Of a stretch of 47,526 bases of DNA, positions 33,480-43,084 are shown piece by piece. The notes under the pieces are model-generated. The model was not told the origin of the DNA. It searched no databases and saw only the letters and a list, made by a program, of their open reading frames with translations. A program made the position numbers and the translations under genes. This stretch comes from Gulosibacter hominis (GTDB taxonomy: Bacteria > Actinomycetota > Actinomycetes > Actinomycetales > Microbacteriaceae): NCBI RefSeq assembly GCF_904842695.1, contig NZ_CAJGWQ010000016.1:1-47526 (forward strand), written 5' to 3'. Each line of letters starts with the position of its first letter. Position 1 is the first letter of the stretch.

Positions 33480-34104
33480 TGAATCCGTCCCTTCCGTCGT
33501 CCAAGAATGGTGAAATTTTTGGTAGTTCGTCTATCGAATTAATCCCGAGGTGTTCGAGCAGCAGCTCGGTGGTCTCGTACAGAATCGCACCGGTTTGTGG
33601 ATCATTACCGCTTTCGGTGATGAGCCCGCGCGCCAGCAGGGTGCGCACCACCGAGTCGACGTTCACCGCGCGCACCTGCGCAACCTGCGATCGGGTCACC
33701 GGCTGGCGATAGGCGATCACCGTGAGTGTTTCGAGCGCGGCCTGTGACAGCCGTGCTGGCTGCCGCACCGCCACAAAGTCGCCCACGATGTCTTCGTAGC
33801 CGCTGCGCACATACATGCGATAGCCGCCGCCCACCTCTCGCAGTTCAAAACCGCGCGGTGTCGTGCCGTTTTGTCCATCGTAGTCGGCGCACAGTCGGGC
33901 AAGTGCTTCACGCACCCTAGCGACCGGCTGCGACACTGCTGCCGCGAGCGCCACCAGCGGCACTGGTTCATCACTGATGAACAAAATTGCTTCCAGCGCT
34001 CGGTCGAGATCAACCGCACGCTCGGCGTTGCCGACCGTCGATTCGGCCACCGTGCCGCGCGCAGTGTCGCGGCCAACGGGTTCGGCGATTGATTCATCCC
34101 TCAT
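33472..34104 (-). CDS. scpB: Segregation and condensation protein B
   Basis: A 210-residue protein with two winged-helix domains. The first covers ALEAILFISDEPVPLVALA and the second LSQAALETLTVIAYRQPVTR, the ScpB hallmark, ending RGLITESG. ScpB with ScpA and SMC forms the bacterial condensin. ATG 34104 lies inside the scpA end (11-base overlap) and is preferred over an ATG 33 bases further upstream. The last residues (ISPFLDDGRDGFSD) overlap the next gene. Confidence 0.94.
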   Translation of the reverse strand: MRDESIAEPVGRDTARGTVAESTVGNAERAVDLDRALEAILFISDEPVPLVALAAAVSQPVARVREALARLCADYDGQNGTTPRGFELREVGGGYRMYVRSGYEDIVGDFVAVRQPARLSQAALETLTVIAYRQPVTRSQVAQVRAVNVDSVVRTLLARGLITESGNDPQTGAILYETTELLLEHLGINSIDELPKISPFLDDGRDGFSD

Positions 34105-34942
34105 AGTCGGCCCCCAGTGTGCCAAGTTCTTCATCACTCCAGTGCTCGGCCTCCCAGCTCACCGTGAGGGGGCCCAGCGGTTGTTCCTGCGTGAGCGCGA
34201 CTGCTGCTCGGCGATACAGTTCGAGCACCGCCAAAAACCGCGCGATAACCACGCCGGGGCTGTCGGCATCGGCCACCAGCTCGGTAAACGGTGCCGGCCC
34301 ATTTTCGCGCAAGCGCCGCACGAGCACTGTCGCCTGTTCGCGAATCGACACCAGCGGTGCGTGCAGGTGGTCAAGCCCCACCGTCGGGATCGCTTTCGGT
34401 GTGAACACAATTGCCGCGAGCGCGGCGAAATCGGCGAGGCTGAGCGGAAACACGAGCTCGGGTTCGCGCTCACGCAGCTGTGGTTCGAGGGGCACGGTGC
34501 GCGGATAGCGGTGCTCTTCGGCAGCAAATTTTGTTTGCAACCACTTTGCGGCTTCTTTGTAGGCGCGATATTGCAGCAGCCGCGCGAACAGCACATCGCG
34601 GGCTTCGAGCACCGCCACATCCTCGGCGTCGACGTAGTCGCCCTGTGGCAGCAGGCTCACGAGTTTCATATCGAGCAGTGTCGCGGCAACCACAATAAAT
34701 TCGCTCGCCTGGTCGAGCTCGCCCGCGGTTTCGAGGCTGGCGACGTGGCTGATGAACTCGTCGGTCACCTTTGAGAGCGAAATCTCGGTGATGTCGAGTT
34801 CGTGTTTGGCGATCAATTGCAGCAGCAGATCGAACGGCCCCTCGAATACTTCGAGTGAAACCTGGAATGAGTCGGAGCTTTCGACGCTCGGGTCGGTGGT
34901 TGGGCCGTCGTTAGCGAGCGCCGCGAGGTCAGGCTGCTGCAC
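34094..34942 (-). CDS. scpA: Segregation and condensation protein A
   Basis: A 282-residue kleisin. The N-terminal SMC-binding region has FQVSLEVFEGPFDLLLQLIA and KHELDITEISLSKV. The C-terminal winged helix has VIARFLAVLELYRRAAVAL. The start is uncertain. GTG 34942 overlaps the ParA end by 14 bases and gives a normal length; ATG 35005 would overlap ParA by 77 bases and add non-family residues. Confidence 0.93.
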   Translation of the reverse strand: MQQPDLAALANDGPTTDPSVESSDSFQVSLEVFEGPFDLLLQLIAKHELDITEISLSKVTDEFISHVASLETAGELDQASEFIVVAATLLDMKLVSLLPQGDYVDAEDVAVLEARDVLFARLLQYRAYKEAAKWLQTKFAAEEHRYPRTVPLEPQLREREPELVFPLSLADFAALAAIVFTPKAIPTVGLDHLHAPLVSIREQATVLVRRLRENGPAPFTELVADADSPGVVIARFLAVLELYRRAAVALTQEQPLGPLTVSWEAEHWSDEELGTLGADYEG

Positions 34943-35885
34943 CGCGTGCCACCAGTTCGCGGGCGAGCTGACGGTACGCCTGTGCGGCCGGGTGATTGGG
35001 TGCAAAGGTCACGATTGGCACGCCAGCAACGGATGCATCCGGGAATTTCACGGTGCGGCCAATCACGGTGTCGAACACCTTGTCGCCGAACACTTCGTAG
35101 ACCCGGTCGAGCACCTCGCGGGCGTGCAGGGTGCGGCCGTCGAACATGGTTGGCAGGATGCCATCGAGTTCGAGTGCCGGGTTGAGCCGCGAGCGCACCT
35201 TCTCGATCGTTTCGATGAGCAGTGCCACGCCGCGCAGCGCAAAATATTCGCATTCGAGCGGAATCATGACGCCGTGGCTGGCGGTGAGTGCGTTCACGGT
35301 GAGCAGCCCCAGTGAGGGCTGGCAGTCGACGATGATGACGTCGTATTCGCCGGCCATCTGCCGCAGCAGGCTCGCGAGGATCTGTTCGCGGGCGACCTCG
35401 GTCACCAGGTGCACTTCGGCGGCCGACAGGTCGATATTGGCGGGGATGACGTCGAGGCCATCAAAGTCGGTGGGTTGAATCGCGTTGTGCGGGTTGTTTT
35501 CGCGCCCGATCAGCAGGTCGTAAATGGTCGGCACATTGTGGGTGGAGATACCGAGCCCGGCCGAGAGCGCCCCCTGCGGGTCGAAGTCGACACACAGCAC
35601 CCGTCGCCCGTAGGCGGCCAGCGAGGCGGCGAGATTAATTGAGGTGGTGGTTTTGCCGACGCCGCCCTTCTGGTTGCACATGGCGATCACTCGCGCCGGC
35701 CCGTGCGATTCGAGCGGCTGGGGGTCGGGGAATTTGTTGTACAGCCGTGTGGATACCGATTCGGCCGAGCGGATCTGACCGGGTTCGCTGCCCTCGGCAT
35801 AGTTGATGCGTTCGGTTCCCGCGGTCAGCAGCGCTTCGGGCACTTCCAAACCCGGCAGTTCGGGCATATCAGTGTCTGGTTTCAC
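34929..35885 (-). CDS. ParA-family ATPase
   Basis: A 318-residue protein. A non-conserved 65-residue N-terminus is followed by the deviant Walker A box CNQKGGVGKTT, then CVDFDPQGALSAGLG and VDCQPSLGLLTVNAL, and a C-terminal VPIVTFAPNHPAAQAYRQLA. It belongs to the ParA/Soj group next to scpAB (Rv1708-like). No parB gene or parS-like site is next to it, so this is the orphan ParA of the scp cluster rather than the chromosomal parAB pair. The GTG start at 35885 has GGAGGGG 8 bases upstream. It is the first gene of the parA-to-der minus-strand run. Confidence 0.93.
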   Translation of the reverse strand: MKPDTDMPELPGLEVPEALLTAGTERINYAEGSEPGQIRSAESVSTRLYNKFPDPQPLESHGPARVIAMCNQKGGVGKTTTSINLAASLAAYGRRVLCVDFDPQGALSAGLGISTHNVPTIYDLLIGRENNPHNAIQPTDFDGLDVIPANIDLSAAEVHLVTEVAREQILASLLRQMAGEYDVIIVDCQPSLGLLTVNALTASHGVMIPLECEYFALRGVALLIETIEKVRSRLNPALELDGILPTMFDGRTLHAREVLDRVYEVFGDKVFDTVIGRTVKFPDASVAGVPIVTFAPNHPAAQAYRQLARELVARGAAA

Positions 35886-36228
35886 GATCGGTGCCCCTCC
35901 CTTCCTGTACTGATTCGGCCTGTGCTTTTCGGGTTTGCCGGGTTACAGCTTCGTTCTATCCGGCAGTGCGTGATTTTCACCAGACTGTCGGGGTGTTGCT
36001 GGCATGGTATCGCCGTCAGAGAGTGTTCCCACCGTCGCTTTAAGGGTGTCGGCGATTGGGCTTCAAGCAGTGGTTGAAGCTGTCGCCGCTGGTTGCCATT
36101 TGTCATCCGGATGCGTAACGCAATCGGTTGCCAGAGCATCCTCTCGGTACCGGGCCGGCCGCTCGGCTATCGGATTAGCGCGTGGCCGAGTTTCAGTGCG
36201 TTTCCGTTCAGCGATTATCCTGGCAGTC
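35886..36228. promoter_or_regulatory. Divergent promoter region (parA / secreted-protein gene)
   Basis: 343 bases between parA (minus) and the gene at 36229 (plus). TATCCT at 36216-36221 lies 7 bases before the ATG at 36229, with no Shine-Dalgarno, which suggests a leaderless transcript. CTTCAA/TTGAAG arms at 36061-36079 form a small inverted repeat. No gene is convincing; the plus frame extends upstream but with codon use unlike the coding part. Confidence 0.45.
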
Positions 36229-37050
36229 ATGTCTTGGCCGTTCTCCGTGATCACGCGCGCGTTCAGCGCGCTCGTCGCCGCAGTCGCGACAGTCACGGTC
36301 ATGGTCGGAACGCCCAATATCATCCAGGCTGAAGACGATCGAGCGCGCACGCAGCGACAGCACGAACACATCGATCGCGAACTTGCGAATGCCGCCGGTG
36401 TCGCCAACTATTCGATCACCGAACTCGACCAAGACCCCTCGTCGACCATGGTGCTCGGCACCCATGTGGTGGTGAAGCTGGCCACCAGCTACTCCCCCGA
36501 CCAGCTCGGTCAGCTGCTCGCGAAACTGTTCGGTGAAGGCTGCGATGTTTCACTGGTGCGGCTCGAGTTCGGCCCCACTTCGAGCCTCGAGGTGGTGCAC
36601 GCGCAGCGCGATGCGCAGCAGTGGGCCGAGCTCGTCGACAGCGTCGACCAGCTCGAGTATGCCCGGATGCGGCTAGCGCAGTTTGGCCCCGACAGCATCG
36701 CCCAATTTCAGCTCGAGGTCAGTTCACAATCACAAGACGTGATTGCGACCTACGAACAATTGCACAGTCAACCGATTCCCAGCTGGGTTGCGCTCGGGCA
36801 GCTTGAGCTTGAAACCATGACCGGCACCTGGCCTCGGCTCTCGGTGCACGCCGAGCGTGCAGTAACTGCCGCCGAGTGGCAGCGGTTCTGTGACCGCGTT
36901 GCTGAGCTGCGTGAAACCACCGAGTCGCAGCCGCATTTTTCGCTCAGCATGACCGCCACCGATTCCGGCAGCGAAGCGCAGTTTGAAGAGTCGATTGTGC
37001 CGGCCCCGCCGCCACAATTCACTCCCGACCCAGGCCAGCCGCAGCCGTAA
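36229..37050 (+). CDS. Predicted exported/membrane-anchored protein, unknown function
   Basis: A 273-residue protein I do not recognise. The N-terminal helix (FSALVAAVATVTVMVG, residues 12-27) acts as a signal peptide or anchor. The rest is hydrophilic and mixed alpha/beta (THVVVKLATSYSPDQLGQLL, GPTSSLEVVHAQRDAQQ, MTGTWPRLSVHAE), ending in a Pro-rich tail (PAPPPQFTPDPGQPQP). Two cysteines (CDVSLV, RFCDRV) could form a disulfide outside the cell. ATG 36229 is preferred because the signal segment starts there. It is the only plus-strand gene in the 27-47 kb block, convergent with xerD and divergent from parA. Confidence 0.75.
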   Translation: MSWPFSVITRAFSALVAAVATVTVMVGTPNIIQAEDDRARTQRQHEHIDRELANAAGVANYSITELDQDPSSTMVLGTHVVVKLATSYSPDQLGQLLAKLFGEGCDVSLVRLEFGPTSSLEVVHAQRDAQQWAELVDSVDQLEYARMRLAQFGPDSIAQFQLEVSSQSQDVIATYEQLHSQPIPSWVALGQLELETMTGTWPRLSVHAERAVTAAEWQRFCDRVAELRETTESQPHFSLSMTATDSGSEAQFEESIVPAPPPQFTPDPGQPQP

Positions 37051-37079
37051 AACCAGCCGCGGCCGTAAGACTAGCCGCG
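37035..37079. repeat. 18-bp tandem repeat joining two convergent gene ends
   Basis: CCAGCCGCAGCCGTAAAA (37035), CCAGCCGCGGCCGTAAGA (37053) and CTAGCCGCG (37071) recur with an 18-bp period. The stop codons of both the 36229 gene (37048-37050) and xerD (37071-37073) lie inside it. Confidence 0.85.
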
Positions 37080-38003
37080 TGCCCGAGGGTGGCTGGTCAA
37101 ATACATATCGCGCAGCGCATCCGCAGTCACCCTGGTATAAATCTGCGTTGTCGATACCGAGGCGTGTCCGAGTAGTTCTTGCACCACGCGCACATCGGCA
37201 CCGCCCTGCATCAGATGCGTCGCAAACGAGTGGCGCAGCACATGCGGCGACACATGTTCGCTCAGCTGCGCCCGCTGCGCCACCTGCTGCAGGATATTAA
37301 ACGCTCCGGTACGACTGAGCCGCTTCCCACGCACCCCTAAAAACAGTGCCCCGCCAGATCGTCCGGCGGCCGCGAACTGGGGCCTGGCCCGTACCAGATA
37401 GGCGTCGAGCGCCTGCCGCGCATAGCTTCCCAGCGGCACAATCCGCTGCTTATCGCCCTTGCCCCTGACCCGGATCATGTCTTGGCCGATGACATCGTCC
37501 ACATCCAGCGCCACAGCCTCGGAGATTCGCGCGCCGGTGGCATAGAGCAGCTCGAGCAGCGCCCGATTGCGCAGCTGTTCGGGTTCATCACCGCCGCTGG
37601 CTTCGAGCAGCTGTTCTACCTGCGCAATCGTCAGCGCTTTGGGCAGCCGCGCCGGCAATTTTGGCGTCACAATATCGGCCGTCGCATCCTCTTGCACGAG
37701 CTGCTCATCGAGCGCAAAACGGTGCAGGCCCCGCACGCTTGAAGCGATACGTGACACCGAACTCGCCGCCAGCGCCAAGCCGCTCTCAGTGCGCGGGGAA
37801 CGTAGCCAGGCAATGAACTCTTGCACCTGCGCGGGTGTGACCCCCTCGAGGGCGGTTACCTGCTGTTCGGCAAGCCAATCACGGTAGCGGTTGAGATCGC
37901 GTCGGTAAGCAGCAATCGAGTTATCAGACAGCCCGCGTTCGATGGTGACATGACGCAAATACTGCTGAATTTCGCGGTCGAGCGTCAGCCGTTGCCCGGT
38001 CAA
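37071..38003 (-). CDS. xerD: Site-specific tyrosine recombinase XerD
   Basis: A 310-residue recombinase. The N-terminal core-binding SAM-like domain (IQQYLRHVTIERGLSDNSI) is followed by a catalytic domain with Arg in ATGARISEA, HVLRHSFATH (His-x-x-Arg), LGHASVSTTQIYTRV (His/Trp position and nucleophile Tyr). XerD with XerC resolves chromosome dimers at dif. TTG 38003 is chosen. It overlaps the Nudix TGA (TTGA coupling) and gives the usual length. The longer frame would start far inside the Nudix gene. Confidence 0.93.
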   Translation of the reverse strand: MTGQRLTLDREIQQYLRHVTIERGLSDNSIAAYRRDLNRYRDWLAEQQVTALEGVTPAQVQEFIAWLRSPRTESGLALAASSVSRIASSVRGLHRFALDEQLVQEDATADIVTPKLPARLPKALTIAQVEQLLEASGGDEPEQLRNRALLELLYATGARISEAVALDVDDVIGQDMIRVRGKGDKQRIVPLGSYARQALDAYLVRARPQFAAAGRSGGALFLGVRGKRLSRTGAFNILQQVAQRAQLSEHVSPHVLRHSFATHLMQGGADVRVVQELLGHASVSTTQIYTRVTADALRDMYLTSHPRARG

Positions 38004-38674
38004 GCTCGCTGCCCGCCGGCAATTGCTCGGGGCAGCACCGACTGCGCTTCGGGTCGGGTGTCCCACGGTGTGTCGGCCGGCCGCAGCGTCGCCCAGTTTT
38101 GTCGGCGCGACTCATTGGCGGCAAACAGTGCCTGCAAGGCCGCGGGGTTATGCAGCTGGCCGGCAAAAATGCGTTCGATCGCCTCATCGAGCCCGATCCA
38201 CGCCAACCGAATATCGGCCTCTTCTGCCTGCCGGTTAAACGTCTCGGCAGTGGCTTGCAGTCCGCGAGCCAAATAGATGCGAATCGACTCGTTCGAGCCG
38301 CCGGGCGAGGTCCAAAAATCAAGCAGCAAATGCCACTCGGATGCCTGCAGATCGGCTTCTTCGGCCAGTTCCCGCTGTGCCGCGGCCAGCGGATCTTCAC
38401 CCGGTGCATCCAAAAGCCCCGCCGGCAGCTCCCAATCGCGGCTGCGGGCCGGATGCCGGTACTGCTGCAGCAACAGCGCGCGATCATTTTCGTCGAGCGC
38501 CAGCACCGCCACCGCCCCCGTGTGCGCGATGAATTCGCGAGTCAGTTCGGTGTCGCCATAGCGAAACGACTCCGACACCACGTTCCACACCCAGCCGTGA
38601 TGCAGCATCCCGGTTGCGGTAACCGGGTGCGATTCGGGCTGGTCGGCAACCGCACCCGACTCAACGATTTGCAT
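38000..38674 (-). CDS. Nudix hydrolase, ADP-ribose pyrophosphatase type
   Basis: A 224-residue protein with the Nudix box in PAGLLDAPGEDPLAAAQREL followed by AEEADL (REL-x-EE core). The surrounding FRYGDTELTREFIAHTGAVA and DFWTSPGGSNE are typical of ADP-ribose pyrophosphatases. It hydrolyses ADP-ribose or a similar nucleoside diphosphate. It corresponds to Rv1700 in the pyrG-Nudix-xerD order. It starts 2 bases after the pyrG stop. Confidence 0.92.
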   Translation of the reverse strand: MQIVESGAVADQPESHPVTATGMLHHGWVWNVVSESFRYGDTELTREFIAHTGAVAVLALDENDRALLLQQYRHPARSRDWELPAGLLDAPGEDPLAAAQRELAEEADLQASEWHLLLDFWTSPGGSNESIRIYLARGLQATAETFNRQAEEADIRLAWIGLDEAIERIFAGQLHNPAALQALFAANESRRQNWATLRPADTPWDTRPEAQSVLPRAIAGGQRA

Positions 38675-38676
38675 GA

Positions 38677-40407
38677 TTATTCGGCAATATCAGCGTCGTC
38701 GATTTCCACGAGCCGGCTCGCCCGCTGGCGCTCGAGCGCCGCGGCCACGAGCCCGGCAAATAGCGGATGCGCGCGGTTGGGTCGCGATTTTAGTTCGGGA
38801 TGCGCCTGGGTCGCCACATAGAACGGATGCACATCGGCCGGCAGCTCAACAAATTCAACGAGCTTGCCGTCGGGAGAGGTGCCCGAAAAGCGCAGACCGG
38901 CTTCGGTGAGCTGCTCGCGGTAGGCATTATTCACCTCGTAGCGGTGCCGGTGACGTTCTTCCACATCGGTGCTGCCGTAGGTTTGGGCCACCACCGATCC
39001 GGCAGTGAGCACCGCCGGGTAGGTGCCCAGCCGCATCGTGCCGCCCAGGTCACCGTCACCCAAAATCGCAATCTGCTCTTCCATCGTGGCCACCACCGGC
39101 GACGGGGTTTCGGGATCAAACTCGGTGGATGAGGCGTCTTCGATGCCGGCAACATTGCGGGCATACTCGATCACCATCGTCTGCAGGCCGAGGCAAAGCC
39201 CCAGCAGCGGAATTTTGTTTTCGCGGGCGTATCGCAGCGCACCGAGTTTGCCCTCAATACCGCGAATACCGAAACCACCCGGCACGCACACACCGTCAAC
39301 ATCCGAAAGCTGTGCTGCCGCGCCCTCAGGTGTGGCGCAATCATCGGCCGCCACCCAGCGCAGCTCGACCTTGGCCTGGTTCGCGAACCCACCGGCGCGC
39401 AGCGCCTCACCCACCGAGAGGTAGGCGTCGGGCAGGTCAATGTATTTGCCCACGAGCGCAATCGTGACGGTGTGCTTGGGGTTGTGCACCACATCCAGCA
39501 GTTTTTGCCAGCCGCTCGAATAGTCAAACTCACGCACTGGCAGGTTGAGCTGGCGGATGATGACCTCATCCAGCCCCTGCTCGCGCAGCGTTGCCGGAAT
39601 GTCGTAGATCGACGCAAGGTCGGGAGTGTTGACCACCGCATCCTCGTCGACATCGCACATGAGCGCGATCTTCGCGCGGTTCGATTCGGTCACCGGCCGG
39701 TCGCTGCGCAGCACCAGCGCGTCGGGCTGAATACCCGCCGAGCGTAGCGCGGCAACCGAGTGCTGAGTGGGCTTCGTTTTTTGTTCACCGGAGGCGCCCA
39801 TGAACGGCACCAGCGACACGTGCACAAAAAACACGTTGTTGCGGCCGAGCTCGTGACGAATCTGGCGCGCCGACTCGATGAACGGCTGCGATTCGATGTC
39901 GCCGATCGTGCCGCCAACCTCGGTGATGATGACATCCGGGCGCGGGGTCTCGCTGGCCTGCAACCGCATCCGGCGCTTGATTTCATCGGTGATATGCGGG
40001 ATGACCTGCACCGTGTCACCAAGAAATTCGCCGCGACGCTCGCGCGCAATAACCGTCGAATACACCTGGCCGGTGGTGACGTTCGCGGCGGCGCTCAGGT
40101 TGACGTCAAGAAAACGCTCGTAGTGGCCGATGTCGAGGTCGGTTTCGGCACCGTCGTTGGTGACGAACACCTCACCGTGCTGGAACGGGTTCATCGTGCC
40201 CGGGTCGACGTTGAGGTACGGGTCGAGCTTCTGCATCACCACGCGAAGACCGCGGGCGGTCAAAAGATTGCCGAGCGAGGCTGCAGTCAGCCCCTTGCCC
40301 AGCGAAGAGACAACACCACCGGTAACAAAAATTTGCTTGACCGGGGCGAGTGCCTCGGTGTCAGCATTTTGGTGGTCCGTGACGGGGGCTGCAGCTGAGT
40401 CATTCAC
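38677..40407 (-). CDS. pyrG: CTP synthase
   Basis: A 576-residue protein. The N-terminal synthetase domain starts with [20 protein letters not shown], with [20 protein letters not shown]. The C-terminal glutamine amidotransferase domain has the nucleophile Cys in LGLCLGLQ and His/Glu near [15 protein letters not shown]. It converts UTP to CTP using ATP and glutamine. The length is normal. It begins 11 bases after recN ends. The usual actinobacterial steA-mctB pair between recN and pyrG is missing. Confidence 0.97.
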   Translation of the reverse strand: MNDSAAAPVTDHQNADTEALAPVKQIFVTGGVVSSLGKGLTAASLGNLLTARGLRVVMQKLDPYLNVDPGTMNPFQHGEVFVTNDGAETDLDIGHYERFLDVNLSAAANVTTGQVYSTVIARERRGEFLGDTVQVIPHITDEIKRRMRLQASETPRPDVIITEVGGTIGDIESQPFIESARQIRHELGRNNVFFVHVSLVPFMGASGEQKTKPTQHSVAALRSAGIQPDALVLRSDRPVTESNRAKIALMCDVDEDAVVNTPDLASIYDIPATLREQGLDEVIIRQLNLPVREFDYSSGWQKLLDVVHNPKHTVTIALVGKYIDLPDAYLSVGEALRAGGFANQAKVELRWVAADDCATPEGAAAQLSDVDGVCVPGGFGIRGIEGKLGALRYARENKIPLLGLCLGLQTMVIEYARNVAGIEDASSTEFDPETPSPVVATMEEQIAILGDGDLGGTMRLGTYPAVLTAGSVVAQTYGSTDVEERHRHRYEVNNAYREQLTEAGLRFSGTSPDGKLVEFVELPADVHPFYVATQAHPELKSRPNRAHPLFAGLVAAALERQRASRLVEIDDADIAE

Positions 40408-40418
40408 GGGGTTTAATA

Positions 40419-42152
40419 CTATCCCACGTCGCGGCCCGTGGCAGCAGCCCGGCGAAGCAGCTCTTTGGCGTGTTCGCGGCCCGATTCAGATTCGGGCAGA
40501 CCCGACAGCAGCCGCGTCATCTCATTCACCCGCGCCTCGTCATCGAGCGCCCGAATTGACGAGGTGGTCACCTGCCCGTCAGTGGTTTTTTCGATGTGCA
40601 AATGCTGGTCGGCAAACGCCGCCACCTGCGCCAGGTGGGTCACCACAATCACCTGCCGGGTTGCGGCGAGCCGCTGCAACCGGGCCCCGATTTCGAGTGC
40701 CGCTGCCCCACCCACACCGGCGTCAATTTCGTCAAACACGAGCGTCGGCACCGGGTTGGCGGCTGAGAGCACCACCTCAAGTCCCAGCATCACGCGGCTG
40801 AGTTCACCGCCGGATGCGCTGGTTGCCAGTGGCGCTGGCGCGGCACCCGGATGCGGTGCCAGTAGCAGCGCGACCCGGTCCTGTCCCAGCCGGCGGATTT
40901 CGTCGTCTGTGGTGATCGAAACCGACAGTTCGGCGTTTGGCATCGCCAGTGCGTGCAGCTCTTCGGTGACTCGCGCGGCAAGCTCGTCGCCTGCCTTTTG
41001 GCGCAGCCCGCTGAGACGATCGGCAGCCGCCACCAGTTCGCTTTCAAGTTCTTGCACCTGCGCCACCAATTGCGGGATGCGCTGATCGTCACCGGCGAGC
41101 TCGAGTAGCCGCGCGCCGGCGGCCGCATACTGGTCAAGCAGCTCATCGAGGCCAATGCGATACCGGGTTTTTAGCGATTCGATTGCCGCCAGCCGCTCAT
41201 TGAGCGAGTCGAGCTCGCCGATGCCCTCCACATCGAGGTCGGCGAGATAACCCGCGAGGCGCGTGGCGAGATCCTCGGCTGCAAACACCAGATCGTTCGC
41301 CGCTTCAACGGTGGTGTCGAGCGAACCATCCGAACGGTGGGCCCGCTCAATACGGGCGGTGATCGTGCGGCTCAGTTCGCGCACACTGCCGCCGGGATGT
41401 TCCTCTCCAGCCAGCAGTTCGTGCGCCTCTCCCATGAGCGCGCGCAGCTCTTCCCGATTCGCGAGCCGCTCGATACGGGCCAGCAGCTGCCGATCCTCAT
41501 CCGGTTGCGGGTCGAGCTGCTCAACCTCGTCGATGAGCAGTTGCAGGCGTTCGCGTTCCGAGACGCGAGCTTCGGCCGCATCCCGTAGTGCGTGCAACTC
41601 GCCACGCACCTGCTGGAGGCGATCAAAAATCTCAGCCACCGTATCCCGCACACTCAGCAGCTCATCGCCACCGAACGCATCCAGCACGGCACGCTGTACC
41701 GGCTCTTGCGCGAGCCGCAGCTGTTCCGACTGCCCGTGCACTGCTACCAGCTGGGCACCAATTTCACCCAGTTTGCCCGCCGGCACGCTCTGGCCGCCAA
41801 GCCAGGCCCGCGAACGCCCGCTTTCAAGCAGTTGCCGAGCCAACACCAGTTCAGCCTCGGGCTGCACGCCATCGGGCCCGGTCACCGTGTCGAGCTCGCC
41901 GCCAGCTTCATCGACCTGCACGGCAATTTCACCGTCTGCGGCAATGAGCACGCGCCCCTCGACCCGCGCCCGGTCGGCCCCCTGACGCACCAGCTGCGCC
42001 GAGCCTCGGCCACCGAGCAACAGCCCCAGTGCCGTCACCACCATGGTTTTACCGGCGCCGGTTTCACCCGTGATCGCCGTGAAACCTGGTGAGAGCGGCA
42101 GCTGGGCGCTGTCAATTACGCCGAGGCCACGAATTTCGAGTTCTGTCAGCAC
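40419..42152 (-). CDS. recN: DNA repair ATPase RecN
   Basis: A 577-residue SMC-like protein with N-terminal Walker [11 protein letters not shown], long coiled-coil arms in the middle, and a C-terminal signature and Walker B ([27 protein letters not shown]). RecN helps double-strand break repair by holding DNA ends together. GTG 42152 is chosen: it sits in TAGTG, overlapping the nadK stop, and gives the normal [18 protein letters not shown] start. The frame is open upstream. Confidence 0.95.
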   Translation of the reverse strand: MLTELEIRGLGVIDSAQLPLSPGFTAITGETGAGKTMVVTALGLLLGGRGSAQLVRQGADRARVEGRVLIAADGEIAVQVDEAGGELDTVTGPDGVQPEAELVLARQLLESGRSRAWLGGQSVPAGKLGEIGAQLVAVHGQSEQLRLAQEPVQRAVLDAFGGDELLSVRDTVAEIFDRLQQVRGELHALRDAAEARVSERERLQLLIDEVEQLDPQPDEDRQLLARIERLANREELRALMGEAHELLAGEEHPGGSVRELSRTITARIERAHRSDGSLDTTVEAANDLVFAAEDLATRLAGYLADLDVEGIGELDSLNERLAAIESLKTRYRIGLDELLDQYAAAGARLLELAGDDQRIPQLVAQVQELESELVAAADRLSGLRQKAGDELAARVTEELHALAMPNAELSVSITTDDEIRRLGQDRVALLLAPHPGAAPAPLATSASGGELSRVMLGLEVVLSAANPVPTLVFDEIDAGVGGAAALEIGARLQRLAATRQVIVVTHLAQVAAFADQHLHIEKTTDGQVTTSSIRALDDEARVNEMTRLLSGLPESESGREHAKELLRRAAATGRDVG

Positions 42153-43084
42153 TAGCGTGGACCTCGCCAACCCACGATCGGCAGCTGAAATTTTTTCACC
42201 AGTCGAGTGGTGAACGGCACCTGATGCAGGCGTGCCAGCCGCACCGGCTGCGATGACCGAGTCACGGTAATCCGGGTGCCCGAGGGCACCGTGTGGCTGC
42301 GACGGCCGTCGCACCAGATGATCCCGTCAGAGCCGTCGCGCGTGTACACCTCCACCGCGAGCGTCGAATCGGGTGCGGTCACCAGCGGCCTGGCAAATAG
42401 CGCGTGCGCCGAAACCGGCACCAGCAGCAGCGCCTCCACCTGCGGCCACACCACCGGGCCGCCCGACGAGAACGAGTAGGCGGTCGAACCGGTCGGCGTG
42501 GCGAACAGCACGCCGTCGCAACCGAAGCTCGAAAGTGGCTCGCTATCCACCTCGATCACGGCGTCGAGCATCCGCTCACGGTTACCTTTTTCAACACTGA
42601 CCTCATTGAGGGCCCAGCCGGTGAAACGTTCACCCGTCTCGGTTTCGGCAATAAATTCGACGGTCAATCGTTCTTCAACGTCATATTCACGGTCGATCAC
42701 CCGTTCAACAACCGTGCTGAGCGCATCTTTTTCGCTCTCGGCGAGGAAGCCAACATGTCCCAGGTTCACGCCGAGCACCGGCACATCGGCCGCGCGGGCC
42801 AGTTCAACAGCCAGCAAAATCGTGCCATCGCCGCCGAGCACAATCACAATCTCGCACTGGTTGATCGAGCAGTCGACATCGAGCAGCTCAGCCGATTTGG
42901 GCAGCCGCGGCCGCCCCTCAGCGCCGAGCACCTCGGGTGTGTCACGCTCAATCACCGGGATAATGCCGGCGGCGTCGAGCATCTGCATGGTGCTGAGCGC
43001 CGATTCAATGGCGTCCTCACGCGCGAAGTGGCTGACCACCAAAACCCGCCGCGTCGTGGCGGCCGACGGTGTTGTTGCGGTCAT
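42152..43084 (-). CDS. nadK: NAD kinase
   Basis: A 310-residue protein with the kinase motif VLGGDGTILLAVELAR, the NAD-binding TPTGSTAYSFSSGGPVVWP and LVTAPDSTLAVEV. It phosphorylates NAD to NADP. It starts in an ATGA overlap with tlyA and ends on the recN start. The tlyA-nadK-recN order matches Rv1694-Rv1696. Confidence 0.96.
   Translation of the reverse strand: MTATTPSAATTRRVLVVSHFAREDAIESALSTMQMLDAAGIIPVIERDTPEVLGAEGRPRLPKSAELLDVDCSINQCEIVIVLGGDGTILLAVELARAADVPVLGVNLGHVGFLAESEKDALSTVVERVIDREYDVEERLTVEFIAETETGERFTGWALNEVSVEKGNRERMLDAVIEVDSEPLSSFGCDGVLFATPTGSTAYSFSSGGPVVWPQVEALLLVPVSAHALFARPLVTAPDSTLAVEVYTRDGSDGIIWCDGRRSHTVPSGTRITVTRSSQPVRLARLHQVPFTTRLVKKFQLPIVGWRGPR

Noticed and set aside
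34929-35885. Chromosome origin/partition locus with parS
   Set aside because: ParA is present but no parB, dnaA boxes or parS-like palindromes are seen; the scp context explains it.
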